Position numbers and translations under genes: made by a program | Source: Clostridia bacterium | GTDB taxonomy: Bacteria; Bacillota; Clostridia; Christensenellales; Borkfalkiaceae | Direction of reading: 5' to 3' | Length of the DNA: 64,000 nucleotides | Assembly (NCBI GenBank): GCA_017504165.1 | Contig: JAFVRR010000012.1 | Span: forward strand, 88,885 to 152,884 | Shown here: positions 26,848 through 34,962 of the stretch, piece after piece | Layout: every line of letters begins with the position of its first letter | Position numbering within the stretch: the stretch's first letter is position 1 | Notes under the pieces: generated by a model | What the model saw: the letters and a program-made list of their open reading frames with translations, nothing else | Told to the model about the DNA's origin: nothing | Databases searched by the model: none

Positions 26848-28179
26848 TTAGTCGAGCGTAATTTCAACTTTAGTTTCATCGTATTTTATTCTATCGCCCG
26901 ACTTGTTTATATTATCAACGTATTTAAGATATTCTTCTTTAGACGCAAATAGCGGTTTATAATTTTTTATAATTTCTTTAGCCTTTTCCGCTCCGTTTTC
27001 TAAAAGTTTTGTAAGGAAGGCAACTTGCATTTTTGCCGATTTTACGCATGCTTTTTCAGGGTCGGCAATTTTAAAGTCCATACCGTGGCTAGTTCCCGAA
27101 ACACCACCGCAATAAGGATGAATTGTAGGCATAATCAAACTTAAATCGCCCATATCGGTACTACCCGTGCCGTAACTGTCTAAAAGTTTAAATTCTTCTT
27201 CTGGGATAATTTCGCTTGACGCTTCTTTTACAAGTTTTCTCATATCTTCGTTATTTACAAGCGGAGCATAACCAGGTTTATCAATAATTTCTATTTGAAC
27301 GCCTATTGACAACGCCGAACCGATAAGCGCTTGGTTTATTCTTTTATTTGCCTTTAAAATAGCATCGTAAGTAAGACCCCTAACGTAAGTTTCAATAGTT
27401 ACAAGTTCGGGAATAGCGTTAACAACGTCACCACCGTGAGTAATAATTGAGTGGAATCTAATTCTATCTTGCTCCATAAAGGTTTCACGAAGAGCGTTAA
27501 CGGCAGACAAGCCTTGAGTTGCGGCGTATAAAGCGTTTTTACCATTCCAAGGCGAACCGCCCGCATGTGATGCTTTTCCTTTATAATGAACGGTTTTAGC
27601 AATACAACCTACCGCCCCGTGCGACACGGCGAAAATCGTAGCAGTATGCACCATAAACGCTATATCAACACCGTCAAAATATCCGCGGTGTAAAAATTCC
27701 GTTTTTCCGCCTAAATATTTAATAATGCCTTTCTTTTGAAGTTCAGACCTAAAGCCTATTTCAATCATCTCTTCCGCAGGTACTGCGCAAAGCCTAATTT
27801 TACCCGATAATTTAGATAAAACCTTTTCATCTTTAAGCGCGCCCGCAATACCTAAAAGGGCTGCGCATTGAGCATTGTGACCACAAGCGTGAACGTAGTT
27901 GGTTTTTTCATCACGTTCAGGATGGTTTGCGCAAATTAAAGAGTCTAATTCACCTAAAATTAAAACTTCAGGACCAGGTCTACCCGTATCGATAACAGTA
28001 TAAAAACCTGGGATATTCCCCGCTTTAATTAGGCTATAGCCTAGTTTTTCAAACTGTTCTTCCATATATTTAGAAGTTTTAATTTCTTTATAACCCGTTT
28101 CAGGATTATTCCAAATATACCTTTCGGCGCTAAGCATTAAATCTCTGTATTTTTCAACAGCGCTAATTATATCTTTCAT
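26848..28179 (-). CDS. M20 amidohydrolase (AbgB/HipO-like)
   Basis: 443 residues. Metallopeptidase M20 signs: LGELDSLICANHPE, HACGHNAQCAALLG (metal His), PAEEMIEIG (catalytic Glu pair), the dimerisation-domain VHYKGKASHAGGSPWNGKNAL, and a late HGMDF. Closest in pattern to the aminobenzoyl-glutamate hydrolase subunit B group, which removes acyl or aminobenzoyl groups from amino acids; substrate not certain. It lies 14 bases downstream of a ceramidase-like gene, so the two may degrade an N-acylated compound together (inference). Confidence 0.85.
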   Translation of the reverse strand: MKDIISAVEKYRDLMLSAERYIWNNPETGYKEIKTSKYMEEQFEKLGYSLIKAGNIPGFYTVIDTGRPGPEVLILGELDSLICANHPERDEKTNYVHACGHNAQCAALLGIAGALKDEKVLSKLSGKIRLCAVPAEEMIEIGFRSELQKKGIIKYLGGKTEFLHRGYFDGVDIAFMVHTATIFAVSHGAVGCIAKTVHYKGKASHAGGSPWNGKNALYAATQGLSAVNALRETFMEQDRIRFHSIITHGGDVVNAIPELVTIETYVRGLTYDAILKANKRINQALIGSALSIGVQIEIIDKPGYAPLVNNEDMRKLVKEASSEIIPEEEFKLLDSYGTGSTDMGDLSLIMPTIHPYCGGVSGTSHGMDFKIADPEKACVKSAKMQVAFLTKLLENGAEKAKEIIKNYKPLFASKEEYLKYVDNINKSGDRIKYDETKVEITLD

Positions 28180-28193
28180 ACTTTACCTATATT

Positions 28194-29528
28194 TTAAAGT
28201 GTTTTAAGTAAGTCTAACATACCGTTTACAACGATATCGTCGCCACCTGGCGCAAGTTGAGAACCACGCGCTTCATATCCGCCTTCACTATACGATTTAG
28301 TAGTAGGAATATAACCGCCTTGGGTGTTAGTTAAACAACATAAAACCGTTTCTTTAAACGGAGAGCCTTCGCAAATACGCGTGCCGATTTCAGTAAACGG
28401 CTCACCACCGATACCTGCAAATACAAGGTCGCCAATTTTAACCGCACTTAAATAGAAAGGTACGGAAGTTGGTCCGTTTTCAAGTTTAATAATACGCGAC
28501 GCCTCGGCAACAACGGTAGTAAGTTCCATTTCTTTATAAGGAAGTTCGTGCGCCCTACCGCTTGTGTAAAGGTCGTAAATCTTTCTCATTTCAGGAATTC
28601 TATCGTTTTCTTGGTGGGTTGGTAAATCTACCCTAGAAAAAGCGTAACTGATTTTGTCGCAGTTAATTTCTTCAGTAATAGAACAAATAGAAAGCACCGC
28701 GCCCGCGATAATTCTACCCATATGTTCAGCGTGCTTAATGCTTCTTGGAACGCCGTCAAAATCAATGGTAGAAATTGCGCTTTCGCCCTTTGATGGTTTT
28801 ACGTTAACGTGGTTTACGTCCCCTTGCGCGCCGAGTAAGAAAATACATTTTGTATTTGGTACTGCTTTTTCGATAATATCGCAAACGAAACCCATATAGT
28901 CGGCGCTTATGTATTCCCCACCGACAGAGTCTGGGTGAGTGCCGAAGTTTACCATAAAGATATCGTAAGAGCCTTCTCTTGTAATTTTAATAAGTTTAAC
29001 AGTTTCGTTAGGTTCTGCTAAAGGATAGTCGATATTAGGATTATTAACGCCAGGGTTAGTTGCAACCGAACCGTCTTTCATTCTATAACGACGAACGAAA
29101 GAAATATTTTTTGCCTCCCCTTTCGCAACGCCAAATTTACTTTCTTCTAAATCGTTTAAAGCGTAAACAGCAGCGTCCCTAACGCTTGTAATTAAAAAAG
29201 TATCGTACGCTTCGCTACTTCTGTCGTCAGACGCAAAGTCTTTACCAACAACGGGGCCCGTGTGCGTATGTGAACAGTTGATAAAGATTGCATTTTTTTC
29301 AATGCCCGTTGCCTTGTTAATTTCTTCCTTCATCTCATCATAATACTTTTGAGCAAGCAAACAAAGGTCAAGCGCAATTACAACGGATTTTTTCTCGCCA
29401 TCGTCAAAGGCAACCGCCCTTGCATATAAATTATCTAAAATACCTTTAACGTAGCGGTGCTCATAGTAGCCTACGATTGGCGCTCCATAAGGTGGGTTAA
29501 TACAAATTTTACTGTAGCCTGTTTTCAT
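28194..29528 (-). CDS. Neutral/alkaline ceramidase N-terminal-domain-like protein
   Basis: 444 residues, no signal peptide. The N terminus reads YSKICINPPYGAPIVGYYEHR, and metal-type histidines occur in CSHTHTGPVVG and in NFGTHPDSVGG, followed by LLGAQGDVN. This matches the ceramidase N-terminal domain seen in many bacterial proteins of unproven substrate. The C-terminal ceramidase domain is absent. It is first in an operon with the M20 hydrolase and yfbR, from a TTGATA-17-TATAAT promoter. AAAGGAG precedes the ATG. The true substrate is unknown. Confidence 0.72.
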   Translation of the reverse strand: MKTGYSKICINPPYGAPIVGYYEHRYVKGILDNLYARAVAFDDGEKKSVVIALDLCLLAQKYYDEMKEEINKATGIEKNAIFINCSHTHTGPVVGKDFASDDRSSEAYDTFLITSVRDAAVYALNDLEESKFGVAKGEAKNISFVRRYRMKDGSVATNPGVNNPNIDYPLAEPNETVKLIKITREGSYDIFMVNFGTHPDSVGGEYISADYMGFVCDIIEKAVPNTKCIFLLGAQGDVNHVNVKPSKGESAISTIDFDGVPRSIKHAEHMGRIIAGAVLSICSITEEINCDKISYAFSRVDLPTHQENDRIPEMRKIYDLYTSGRAHELPYKEMELTTVVAEASRIIKLENGPTSVPFYLSAVKIGDLVFAGIGGEPFTEIGTRICEGSPFKETVLCCLTNTQGGYIPTTKSYSEGGYEARGSQLAPGGDDIVVNGMLDLLKTL

Positions 29529-29578
29529 AAAAGTCTCCTTTATATAAAAAATTTTTTAATTTTAATTTATGTAAATAA

Positions 29579-29607
29579 ATTATACCACGCCTATAAAATT
29601 TTATCAA
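29579..29607 (-). promoter_or_regulatory. Promoter of ceramidase-like/M20/yfbR operon
   Basis: TTGATA (29607-29602), 17 bases, TATAAT (29584-29579) with TGG (extended -10). An AT-only inverted repeat (AATTTAT...ATAAATT) follows. Confidence 0.75.
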
Positions 29608-29627
29608 TAATAATTTTAAAAAAACGC

Positions 29628-29656
29628 TTGACAATTTACAATTCAAATTTTATAAT
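29628..29656 (+). promoter_or_regulatory. Consensus promoter of thiT
   Basis: TTGACA (29628-29633), exactly 17 bases, TATAAT (29651-29656). The -35 lies 21 bases from that of the divergent operon. Confidence 0.88.
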
Positions 29657-29666
29657 GAAGAAAAAT

Positions 29667-29777
29667 AACGGGGTGCTGAAAGGCTGAGATTATACCCATT
29701 GAACCTAACAAGGTAATGCTTGACGGGGACTAGTGTAAATCTTTTTTTCGCGCGCCTAATTTAGGCGTTATTTTTTT
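29667..29777 (+). ncRNA. TPP riboswitch with intrinsic terminator
   Basis: The thi-box aptamer begins with ACGGGGTGC (29668-29676), then GGCTGAGA (29682-29689), ACCC, TGAACCT (29700-29706), AAGGTAATGCTT (29710-29721) and GACGGGGAC. These are the conserved TPP-binding segments, with the P-stem CAAG/CTTG. Downstream a CGCCTAA/TTAGGCG hairpin (29753-29767) followed by TTATTTTTTT can terminate transcription. A further TGCCAAG/CTTGGCA stem (29777-29804) encloses one ribosome-binding sequence. High thiamine pyrophosphate should switch off thiT. Confidence 0.92.
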
Positions 29778-29813
29778 GCCAAGCAAAAGGAGTAAGTCTT
29801 GGCAAGGAGGTTT

Positions 29814-30497
29814 ATGTTTTACAATTTTTTATCAATTTTTACGGTAATTGACGACGACGCGTCGTCAGGATTTATGTGGGTGTCGTACATATCACTATTC
29901 GTGCTTATTGCGATTATGGTACTTTTATCTATCTTTAAAAAGAACCTTACCACTAAAACGCTTGCGTTTGCAGGGCTTACCATTGCAACGTCGTTTACCC
30001 TATCCTTTTTAAAGGTTTCGCCCGTTACTTACGGCGGAAGTATAACGCTTGCTAGTATGTTGCCAATTTGTATTTTTGCATACGCTTTCGGCTTAGGTCC
30101 AGCGTTACTCGTTGGGCTTGTTTACGGATTTTTACAATTTATTCAAAACCCGTATATCTTCTCTTACGCAACTTTCTTACTCGACTTTTTACTCGCATTC
30201 TCGTCAATTGCGATGATGCCGATAATAAAAGCGATATTTAAAGACAAAAAGTACACGCCTGTTATTGCTATTTGCTTTGTATTTTTAGTTAGATTTATCT
30301 TCCACTTTATGTCGGGATTAATCTACTTTGACAACGGCGGTATTTGGGCAAATTTACCACAAGATAACGCCTTTATTTACTCGTTTTTATATCAAATAAC
30401 CTATTTACTTCCAGATTTACTTGTAAACTTAGCGGTACTTATACCACTAATTGCAACTAATAAATTTAAATACTTAATTAGTTTTATGGAAAAATAA
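29814..30497 (+). CDS. thiT: ThiT, thiamine-binding S component of ECF transporter
   Basis: 227 residues, six hydrophobic segments. The region TIATSFTLSFLKVSPVTYGG, LASMLPICIFAYAFG and the C-terminal FHFMSGLIYFDN match ThiT, which binds thiamine and docks on the shared EcfAAT module (not in this window). The TPP riboswitch directly upstream supports the substrate. Start is ambiguous: ATG 29814 has AAGGAGG only three bases upstream; an in-frame TTG at 29799 has AAAAGGAG at six bases. I prefer ATG. The TTG lies in the stem of the TGCCAAG/CTTGGCA hairpin. Monocistronic, with a strong terminator. Confidence 0.92.
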   Translation: MFYNFLSIFTVIDDDASSGFMWVSYISLFVLIAIMVLLSIFKKNLTTKTLAFAGLTIATSFTLSFLKVSPVTYGGSITLASMLPICIFAYAFGLGPALLVGLVYGFLQFIQNPYIFSYATFLLDFLLAFSSIAMMPIIKAIFKDKKYTPVIAICFVFLVRFIFHFMSGLIYFDNGGIWANLPQDNAFIYSFLYQITYLLPDLLVNLAVLIPLIATNKFKYLISFMEK

Positions 30498-30503
30498 TAA
30501 AAT

Positions 30504-30534
30504 AAAGCCTTGGCGGAACGCCAAGGCTTTTGAT
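30504..30534. terminator. Terminator of thiT
   Basis: Perfect arms AAAGCCTTGGCG and CGCCAAGGCTTT around GAA. On the minus strand it also ends repeat block A. Confidence 0.9.
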
Positions 30535-30540
30535 TATTTA

Positions 30541-30748
30541 AATTTAAATAAAGCACTTATTTAAAGGCATAGTAACAAGTTAGACAAGGCTCGCGAAGGG
30601 TTGATAACACAAATTTATAAAACATTTAAAAAGCACTAGAAACGAGTTAGGCAAGGCTCTTGGAATTTTGCGGACACGATAGACCTTATTGGTCATTGGG
30701 GTCGCAAAAGAACAAAGAAACAAAGCATAACGACGTTTATAGGGCTAA
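30541..30748 (-). repeat. Structured dispersed repeat, block A
   Basis: About 208 bases between thiT and rplS, homologous over its length to 46911-47115. It contains two copies of a ~32-base motif whose minus-strand core is AGCCTTG(T/C)CTAACT (30563-30594, 30630-30662), a hairpin GACC-TTATT-GGTC (30682-30694) and an outer stem TTTTGCG/CGCAAAA (30666-30672 with 30703-30709). It encodes no ORF. Read on the minus strand it starts AGCCCTATAAACGTCG and ends in the terminator hairpin at 30504-30530. I favour minus orientation because each copy then ends in a terminator. Confidence 0.7.
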
Positions 30749-30753
30749 AAAAT

Positions 30754-30785
30754 AAAAGCATTGGACTAACCAATGCTTTTTATTT
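30754..30785 (-). terminator. Terminator hairpin between repeat blocks C and A
   Basis: Arms AAAAGCATTGG and CCAATGCTTTT around ACTAA; the minus strand continues ATTTTTTAG. It can end the rplS transcript. Confidence 0.8.
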
Positions 30786-30916
30786 TTGATTTTTATTAAT
30801 AGGATAGAAGCAAGAATTTCAAGGCTCGCGAAGGGTTTTGGATGAGATTAACCTTGCTCGGTTATCGAAGTCAAAACACTAAGCAGTAAACGCAGAAATT
30901 CGATGCTTATAGACTA
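30786..30916 (-). repeat. Structured dispersed repeat, block C (diverged copy)
   Basis: Lies between the rplS stop and the hairpin at 30754-30780. One copy of the ~32-base motif (30801-30830, CAAGGCTCGCG on the plus strand), hairpin TAACC-TTGCTC-GGTTA (30849-30864) and outer stem GTTTTG/CAAAAC (30835-30840 with 30872-30877). Compared with blocks A and B the stems are kept while their bases change (GACC/GGTC to AACC/GGTT). No gene is present. Confidence 0.6.
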
Positions 30917-31258
30917 TTAAAGGATTTCTTTAACCTTAGCAGCCTTACCAGTTAAACCACGTAAGTAATAAAGTTTAGCACGACGAACAGCGCCTTTCTT
31001 AACAACTTTAACTTCAGTTACCTTTGGTGAGTGAAGTGGGAAAGTTCTTTCAACGCCTACACCGAAACTAATTCTTCTAACTGTAAAAGTTTCGCTAATA
31101 CCGCCACCGCGTTTAGCAATAACGATACCTTCGTATGCTTGGATTCTTTCTCTAGTTCCTTCAATAACCTTAAATGATACCTTTACAGTATCGCCGACGT
31201 TGAATTTTGGAACTTCAGTTTTAACGTTTTCTTGATTGATTTGTTCAATTATATTCAT
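30917..31258 (-). CDS. rplS: 50S ribosomal protein L19
   Basis: 113 residues, normal size. Family motifs: [73 protein letters not shown]19 sits at the 30S-50S interface. In many Firmicutes rplS lies between trmD and rbgA; here it comes after the methyltransferase at the end of the cluster, with its own promoter and a 5' leader. GGAGGTATAAGTC precedes the ATG. Confidence 0.97.
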   Translation of the reverse strand: MNIIEQINQENVKTEVPKFNVGDTVKVSFKVIEGTRERIQAYEGIVIAKRGGGISETFTVRRISFGVGVERTFPLHSPKVTEVKVVKKGAVRRAKLYYLRGLTGKAAKVKEIL

Positions 31259-31320
31259 GACTTATACCTCCATAATTACGCGGTGTTCATTATCAAAAGT
31301 AAGAGGACCACCCGAAGTCT
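31259..31320 (-). promoter_or_regulatory. 5' leader of rplS, possible ribosomal-protein leader
   Basis: About 60 transcribed bases before the ATG, with a short G/C-rich stem (ACTTCGGGTGGTCC region, 31304-31319) and ACACCGCG close to GGAGG. This resembles L19 leaders that allow autoregulation, but I cannot confirm the match by eye. Confidence 0.4.
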
Positions 31321-31326
31321 TGTAAT

Positions 31327-31355
31327 ATTTTACCATAGTTTTATACTATTGGCAA
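31327..31355 (-). promoter_or_regulatory. Promoter of rplS
   Basis: TTGCCA (31355-31350), 17 bases, TAAAAT (31332-31327) with TGG (extended -10), placed directly after the methyltransferase stop. Confidence 0.75.
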
Positions 31356-31361
31356 GCGTTT

Positions 31362-32513
31362 TTAGTCCTTTTTAGTAAACTTTTTATCAGTTTTTTCAGG
31401 TTTTTCGCCCAAAACTGAAAAATAATTACATTCTAACTTGCCGTTATATATTTTGCGTTTTTTATTAGCCTTTTTTCTAAAAAGCCTTTCAAAATCGGTA
31501 ACCGACGTCAACGTATACGCCGACCAATTGTTAAGTTTACTATAAACTTCGCCGTAATCACGATATAGCGAAACTATAGTTTTTCTATCAAGTAGCCTTT
31601 CGCCGTATGGCGGATTTGTAATAATTACACCGTCTTTTAGTCTAGATGAAAATTCGCGCATATCGGCGCGTTGAAAATGTATCGCGTCAAGTACCCCTGC
31701 CTTTTCGGCGTGTTTTCTAGCAAGGCGAATTTGAGATTCTTCTATATCAAAAGCGTAAATTTTAAGTTCGGTTTCGTTATCTATTGAATTTATTGCATTC
31801 TTCTTCATATCTTCCCAAAAGGAAAGGTCGAACTTTTTATAACGAAGAAAGTCAAAATCACGGTAAAGTCCCGGCGCTATATTTTTAGCAATAAGCGCAC
31901 CTTCAATTGGAATTGTACCCGACCCGCAAAACAAATCGGCAAGCGGTCTAGATTTATTCCACACGGAAAGAAGTATTAAAGCGGCGGCAACGTTTTCTTT
32001 AAGCGGAGCGTCGCCGATAAGTTCCTTTCTATACCCCCTTTTATTCAAACTTTCGCCAGACGTATCAAGGGATATTATACAGTAATCACGCCTTAAAATA
32101 AACTCTATTTTATACCTTTCGCCACTTTCGGTTAATTCAGTATCGTACTTACTAATAAGCCTTTTACATATAGCCTTTTTTATAATTGACGCGCACGCTT
32201 GAACGGAAGTTAGTTTAGACTCTATCGAAGAACCGTAAACTTCAATTTTGCCCTTTTTATCTATATAATTTTCAAAATCTATTAGCGAAACACCGTCGAA
32301 AAGTTCGTCAAAAGTTTGCGCTTTAAAAGAGCCTAGTTTAATAAACACCCTAGACGCCGTTCTTAAATGCAAATTAAATAAGGCGACCGTTTTTAAGTCG
32401 CCAGAAACTTCAACTCTTCCGTTTATAGCGGTAGAGTCTAAGCCCGTTAATTTGTAAATTTCTCTTTTAACTACGCCCTCAAGCCCTGAAGGTGCAGAAA
32501 CTGTTATTTGCAT
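31362..32513 (-). CDS. THUMP-domain class I RNA methyltransferase (RlmL/YpsC-like)
   Basis: 383 residues. N-terminal THUMP region (about 50-155), then a Rossmann methyltransferase with the SAM motif PLADLFCGSGTIPIEGALIA, an acidic FDIEESQIRLA and the catalytic NPPYGERL. The family methylates guanosine N2 in 23S rRNA (RlmL G2445 type). The tail is Lys-rich (KKRKIYNGKLE...KKFTKKD), as often in RNA-binding enzymes. It overlaps yraN by one base at its start, so it belongs to the ylxM-to-yraN operon. The rplS promoter starts just after its stop. Confidence 0.88.
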   Translation of the reverse strand: MQITVSAPSGLEGVVKREIYKLTGLDSTAINGRVEVSGDLKTVALFNLHLRTASRVFIKLGSFKAQTFDELFDGVSLIDFENYIDKKGKIEVYGSSIESKLTSVQACASIIKKAICKRLISKYDTELTESGERYKIEFILRRDYCIISLDTSGESLNKRGYRKELIGDAPLKENVAAALILLSVWNKSRPLADLFCGSGTIPIEGALIAKNIAPGLYRDFDFLRYKKFDLSFWEDMKKNAINSIDNETELKIYAFDIEESQIRLARKHAEKAGVLDAIHFQRADMREFSSRLKDGVIITNPPYGERLLDRKTIVSLYRDYGEVYSKLNNWSAYTLTSVTDFERLFRKKANKKRKIYNGKLECNYFSVLGEKPEKTDKKFTKKD

Positions 32514-32875
32514 TAAAAAGCCTCGCTTATAAGGTTAATTTCTTCGCCTAAAACTTCCGCTACGGTGAACGAAACGGCAATATCTTCAATCCCTTTAGAA
32601 TTTATATAAAAGTTGGCTATATCGCGATATTTCGACTGTTTTTTATAGTCAACCGCTTCGGCGGGAGTACCGAAAACCGTTGTTGAACGGGTTTTTACTT
32701 CAACAAAAACTATTTCGCCCGTTTTAGATTTTACAATAATATCTGCCTCGCCAAAAGGACATCTGTAATTTTTCTCTAATACCTTAAACCCTAATTTTTT
32801 TAGATGATTAGAAACTAAATCTTCTCCTTTTCTACCAAGAAGTTTTTTATAAAAGTCTTTCTGTGAATTTCGCAT
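32513..32875 (-). CDS. yraN: UPF0102 (YraN) family nuclease-like protein
   Basis: 120 residues. Family motif: GRKGEDLVSNHLKKLGFKVL followed by NYRCPFGEADIIVKS and IVFVEVKTRS, the E-D-(E/Q)xK restriction-endonuclease-like core. Biological role is unsettled. The start codon lies 61 bases inside rnhB, an unusually long overlap, but the conserved LGRKGEDL begins at residue 13 and no later usable start exists, so the overlap appears real. Same order as in other Firmicutes (rnhB-yraN). Confidence 0.9.
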   Translation of the reverse strand: MRNSQKDFYKKLLGRKGEDLVSNHLKKLGFKVLEKNYRCPFGEADIIVKSKTGEIVFVEVKTRSTTVFGTPAEAVDYKKQSKYRDIANFYINSKGIEDIAVSFTVAEVLGEEINLISEAF

Positions 32876-33435
32876 GGACCAAACTCCTTAATTGCGGTAA
32901 TATGTTCTTTAGTGCCGTAGCCACTATTTCTTTCAAAGCCGTATTGAGGATAAATTTTAGAATACTCTTCCATAATTTTATCCCTTGTAACTTTTGCAAC
33001 GATGGACGCTGCGCCGATTAAATAACTTTTTGCGTCCCCTTTTATTATAGACACCGTTTTATACGGAATATCAAGTTTAACGGCGTCAATTATTACTGCA
33101 TCGGGCTTAACGGATAACTTTTCAACGCAATTAGCCATACATTTTTTTGTAGCGTTTAAAATGTTAATTCTATCAATCTCGTCATGCTCGATACGGCATA
33201 CGGAATAGGAAATTGCCTTTTTAATAATCTCTTCGTAGATTTTTTCGCGTTTTTTCTTTGATAGTTTTTTACTGTCGTCTACACCCTCTATTATATCGTC
33301 AAGCGGTAAAATAACCGCAGCGCAAACTACAGGACCACAAAGCGGACCGCGACCAACTTCGTCTATTCCCGCTATATAATTACAACCTTCGTTTAACAAA
33401 AGTCGTTCGTTTTCAAGTTTACTAATCGTTTCCAT
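32815..33435 (-). CDS. rnhB: Ribonuclease HII
   Basis: 206 residues. N-terminal catalytic block YIAGIDEVGRGPLCGPVVCA with Asp-Glu, then DSKKLSKKKRE, VIIDAVKLD and SIVAKVTRDKIM. RNase HII removes ribonucleotides and RNA primers from DNA. It overlaps rbgA by 14 bases and yraN by 61 bases, so it is part of a compact operon. Length is normal. Confidence 0.96.
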   Translation of the reverse strand: METISKLENERLLLNEGCNYIAGIDEVGRGPLCGPVVCAAVILPLDDIIEGVDDSKKLSKKKREKIYEEIIKKAISYSVCRIEHDEIDRINILNATKKCMANCVEKLSVKPDAVIIDAVKLDIPYKTVSIIKGDAKSYLIGAASIVAKVTRDKIMEEYSKIYPQYGFERNSGYGTKEHITAIKEFGPCEIHRKTFIKNFLVEKEKI

Positions 33436-34267
33436 TGTCTATAAATAATATCTTACCTAGTTTTCCTTTGCGTAAATCGGTAAATAAAAGTTTACTTACC
33501 CTATCGTAATCAATCTCTCCACCCTTTTTAAGCGCACCGCGTTTTGCGCCTATTTCTTCAAGTATTTCTAGCGGAGTTTTATCTAAAACGTCAATGTTAT
33601 AAGTGGTTTTTATAGCGTTTTCGTAATTTACAGTAAGGTATTTTATAAGTTCTATTGCAAGTTCGTTAAAGTCTAAAATATCGTCGTTAATACTGCCGAT
33701 ATACGCCAAAAATTTAGCGTTTTCTTGACTGTCGAAACTTGGCGGAGTAGTGCCCGGGGTGTCTAAAAGTTCTAAGTCTTTAACCTTTACCCATTGTTTA
33801 TCTTTAGTGACGCCCGCTTTATCCCCCGTCCTTGCCTTTTTACCGCCTGTAAGTAGGTTTATAACCGTAGATTTACCCGTGTTTGGAATTCCTACAACCA
33901 TAGCCCTTAACGGCTTTTTAACGCCCTTTTGCTTATACCTATCTAAAACGGGTTTTAACATATCGAAAATGGCGTTATAGATACTTTTTAAACTCTTTTC
34001 GTTAACGCCAACTGAAGTTATTACCCTTTTATTTTGGCTTTCAAAAATCTTAATAACTTTTTTAAGGTCGGCTTGGTCAACAAGGTCGGATTTATTAAGC
34101 AGATAAAGTACCGGCTTATTAGAAAAAACCTTTTCTAGCCTTTTATTCATGCATGCGAAAGGAGCTCTGCTGTCTAGTACGAAAATAATACCGTCAACGA
34201 GCTTAACTTCTTCTTCCATCATTCTAATTGCCCTAGTCATATGACCGGGAAACCATTGTAAATGCAT
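33422..34267 (-). CDS. rbgA: Ribosome biogenesis GTPase A
   Basis: 281 residues. Circularly permuted GTPase: the G4 motif NKSDL comes first (about residue 58), then G1 GIPNTGKST and G3 DTPGTTPPSF. The N-terminal QWFPGHMTRAIRMM is typical of RbgA (YlqF), which matures the 50S subunit. The C-terminal ANTAR-like helical domain is present (YDRVSKLLFTDLRKGKLGKI). It sits between trmD and rnhB as in Bacillus, though without rplS beside it. Confidence 0.94.
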   Translation of the reverse strand: MHLQWFPGHMTRAIRMMEEEVKLVDGIIFVLDSRAPFACMNKRLEKVFSNKPVLYLLNKSDLVDQADLKKVIKIFESQNKRVITSVGVNEKSLKSIYNAIFDMLKPVLDRYKQKGVKKPLRAMVVGIPNTGKSTVINLLTGGKKARTGDKAGVTKDKQWVKVKDLELLDTPGTTPPSFDSQENAKFLAYIGSINDDILDFNELAIELIKYLTVNYENAIKTTYNIDVLDKTPLEILEEIGAKRGALKKGGEIDYDRVSKLLFTDLRKGKLGKILFIDNGND

Positions 34268-34284
34268 AAAATTTTCCTTTGTTT

Positions 34285-34962
34285 TTATTTGCTTTCTTTA
34301 TCTAATAGGTCGGGGCGTTTTTCCTTAGTTATTCTAACCGATTCGTTATATCGCCATTTATCAACTTCGGCGTGGTTACCCGAAACAAGCACGCTTGGAA
34401 CTTTCATTCCTTCAAATTCTTGTGGGCGAGTGTATTGCGGATACTCAAGTAACCCGCTAGAGAAAGATTCTTCCATAAGCGACTCTGAACTAATAACACC
34501 GTCTACGTACCTAGCAAGACAGTCGGTTATAACCATTGCGGGAAGTTCCCCGCCCGTCAATACGAAATCGCCGATAGAAATTTCTTCATCGATATACTTA
34601 TCAATTACCCTTTGGTCAACCCCTTCGTAATGACCGCATAAAATAACGATATGCTCCGCCTCAATTAAATCTTTTACCCTTTTTTGAGTAAAAGTGCTAC
34701 CTTTAGGGGAAGTGAAAATTCTCTTTGCTTTATGGTCAGGGTCAACTGCTTTAATCGCGTCGGCAATAGGTTGCGGAGTCATAACCATTCCCGCGCCACC
34801 ACCAAAAGGATAATCGTCGCAATTCTTGTGCTTATTTTTTGAGTAATCGCGAATATTATAGACGTTGATTTCAATTTTGCCCGACTCTTTCGCCCTACCG
34901 ATAATACTCTCTTCAAGTGGGGTAAACATTTCGGGGAAAAGGGTTAAAATATCAACTTTCAT
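34285..34962 (-). CDS. trmD: tRNA (guanine-N1)-methyltransferase
   Basis: 225 residues. SPOUT methyltransferase: DILTLFPEMFTPL at the N terminus, DDYPFGGGAGMVM, the knot LCGHYEGVDQRVID and ISIGDFVLTGGELPAMV, and RPQEFEGMKVPSVLVSGNH. It makes m1G37 in tRNAs and prevents +1 frameshifting. It overlaps rimM by 11 bases. Confidence 0.97.
   Translation of the reverse strand: MKVDILTLFPEMFTPLEESIIGRAKESGKIEINVYNIRDYSKNKHKNCDDYPFGGGAGMVMTPQPIADAIKAVDPDHKAKRIFTSPKGSTFTQKRVKDLIEAEHIVILCGHYEGVDQRVIDKYIDEEISIGDFVLTGGELPAMVITDCLARYVDGVISSESLMEESFSSGLLEYPQYTRPQEFEGMKVPSVLVSGNHAEVDKWRYNESVRITKEKRPDLLDKESK

Noticed and set aside
30541..30916. Possible tRNA or IS remnant between thiT and rplS
   Set aside because: No cloverleaf, no GTTCGA T-loop, no inverted terminal repeats and no transposase frame; the blocks are better explained as a structured non-coding repeat.
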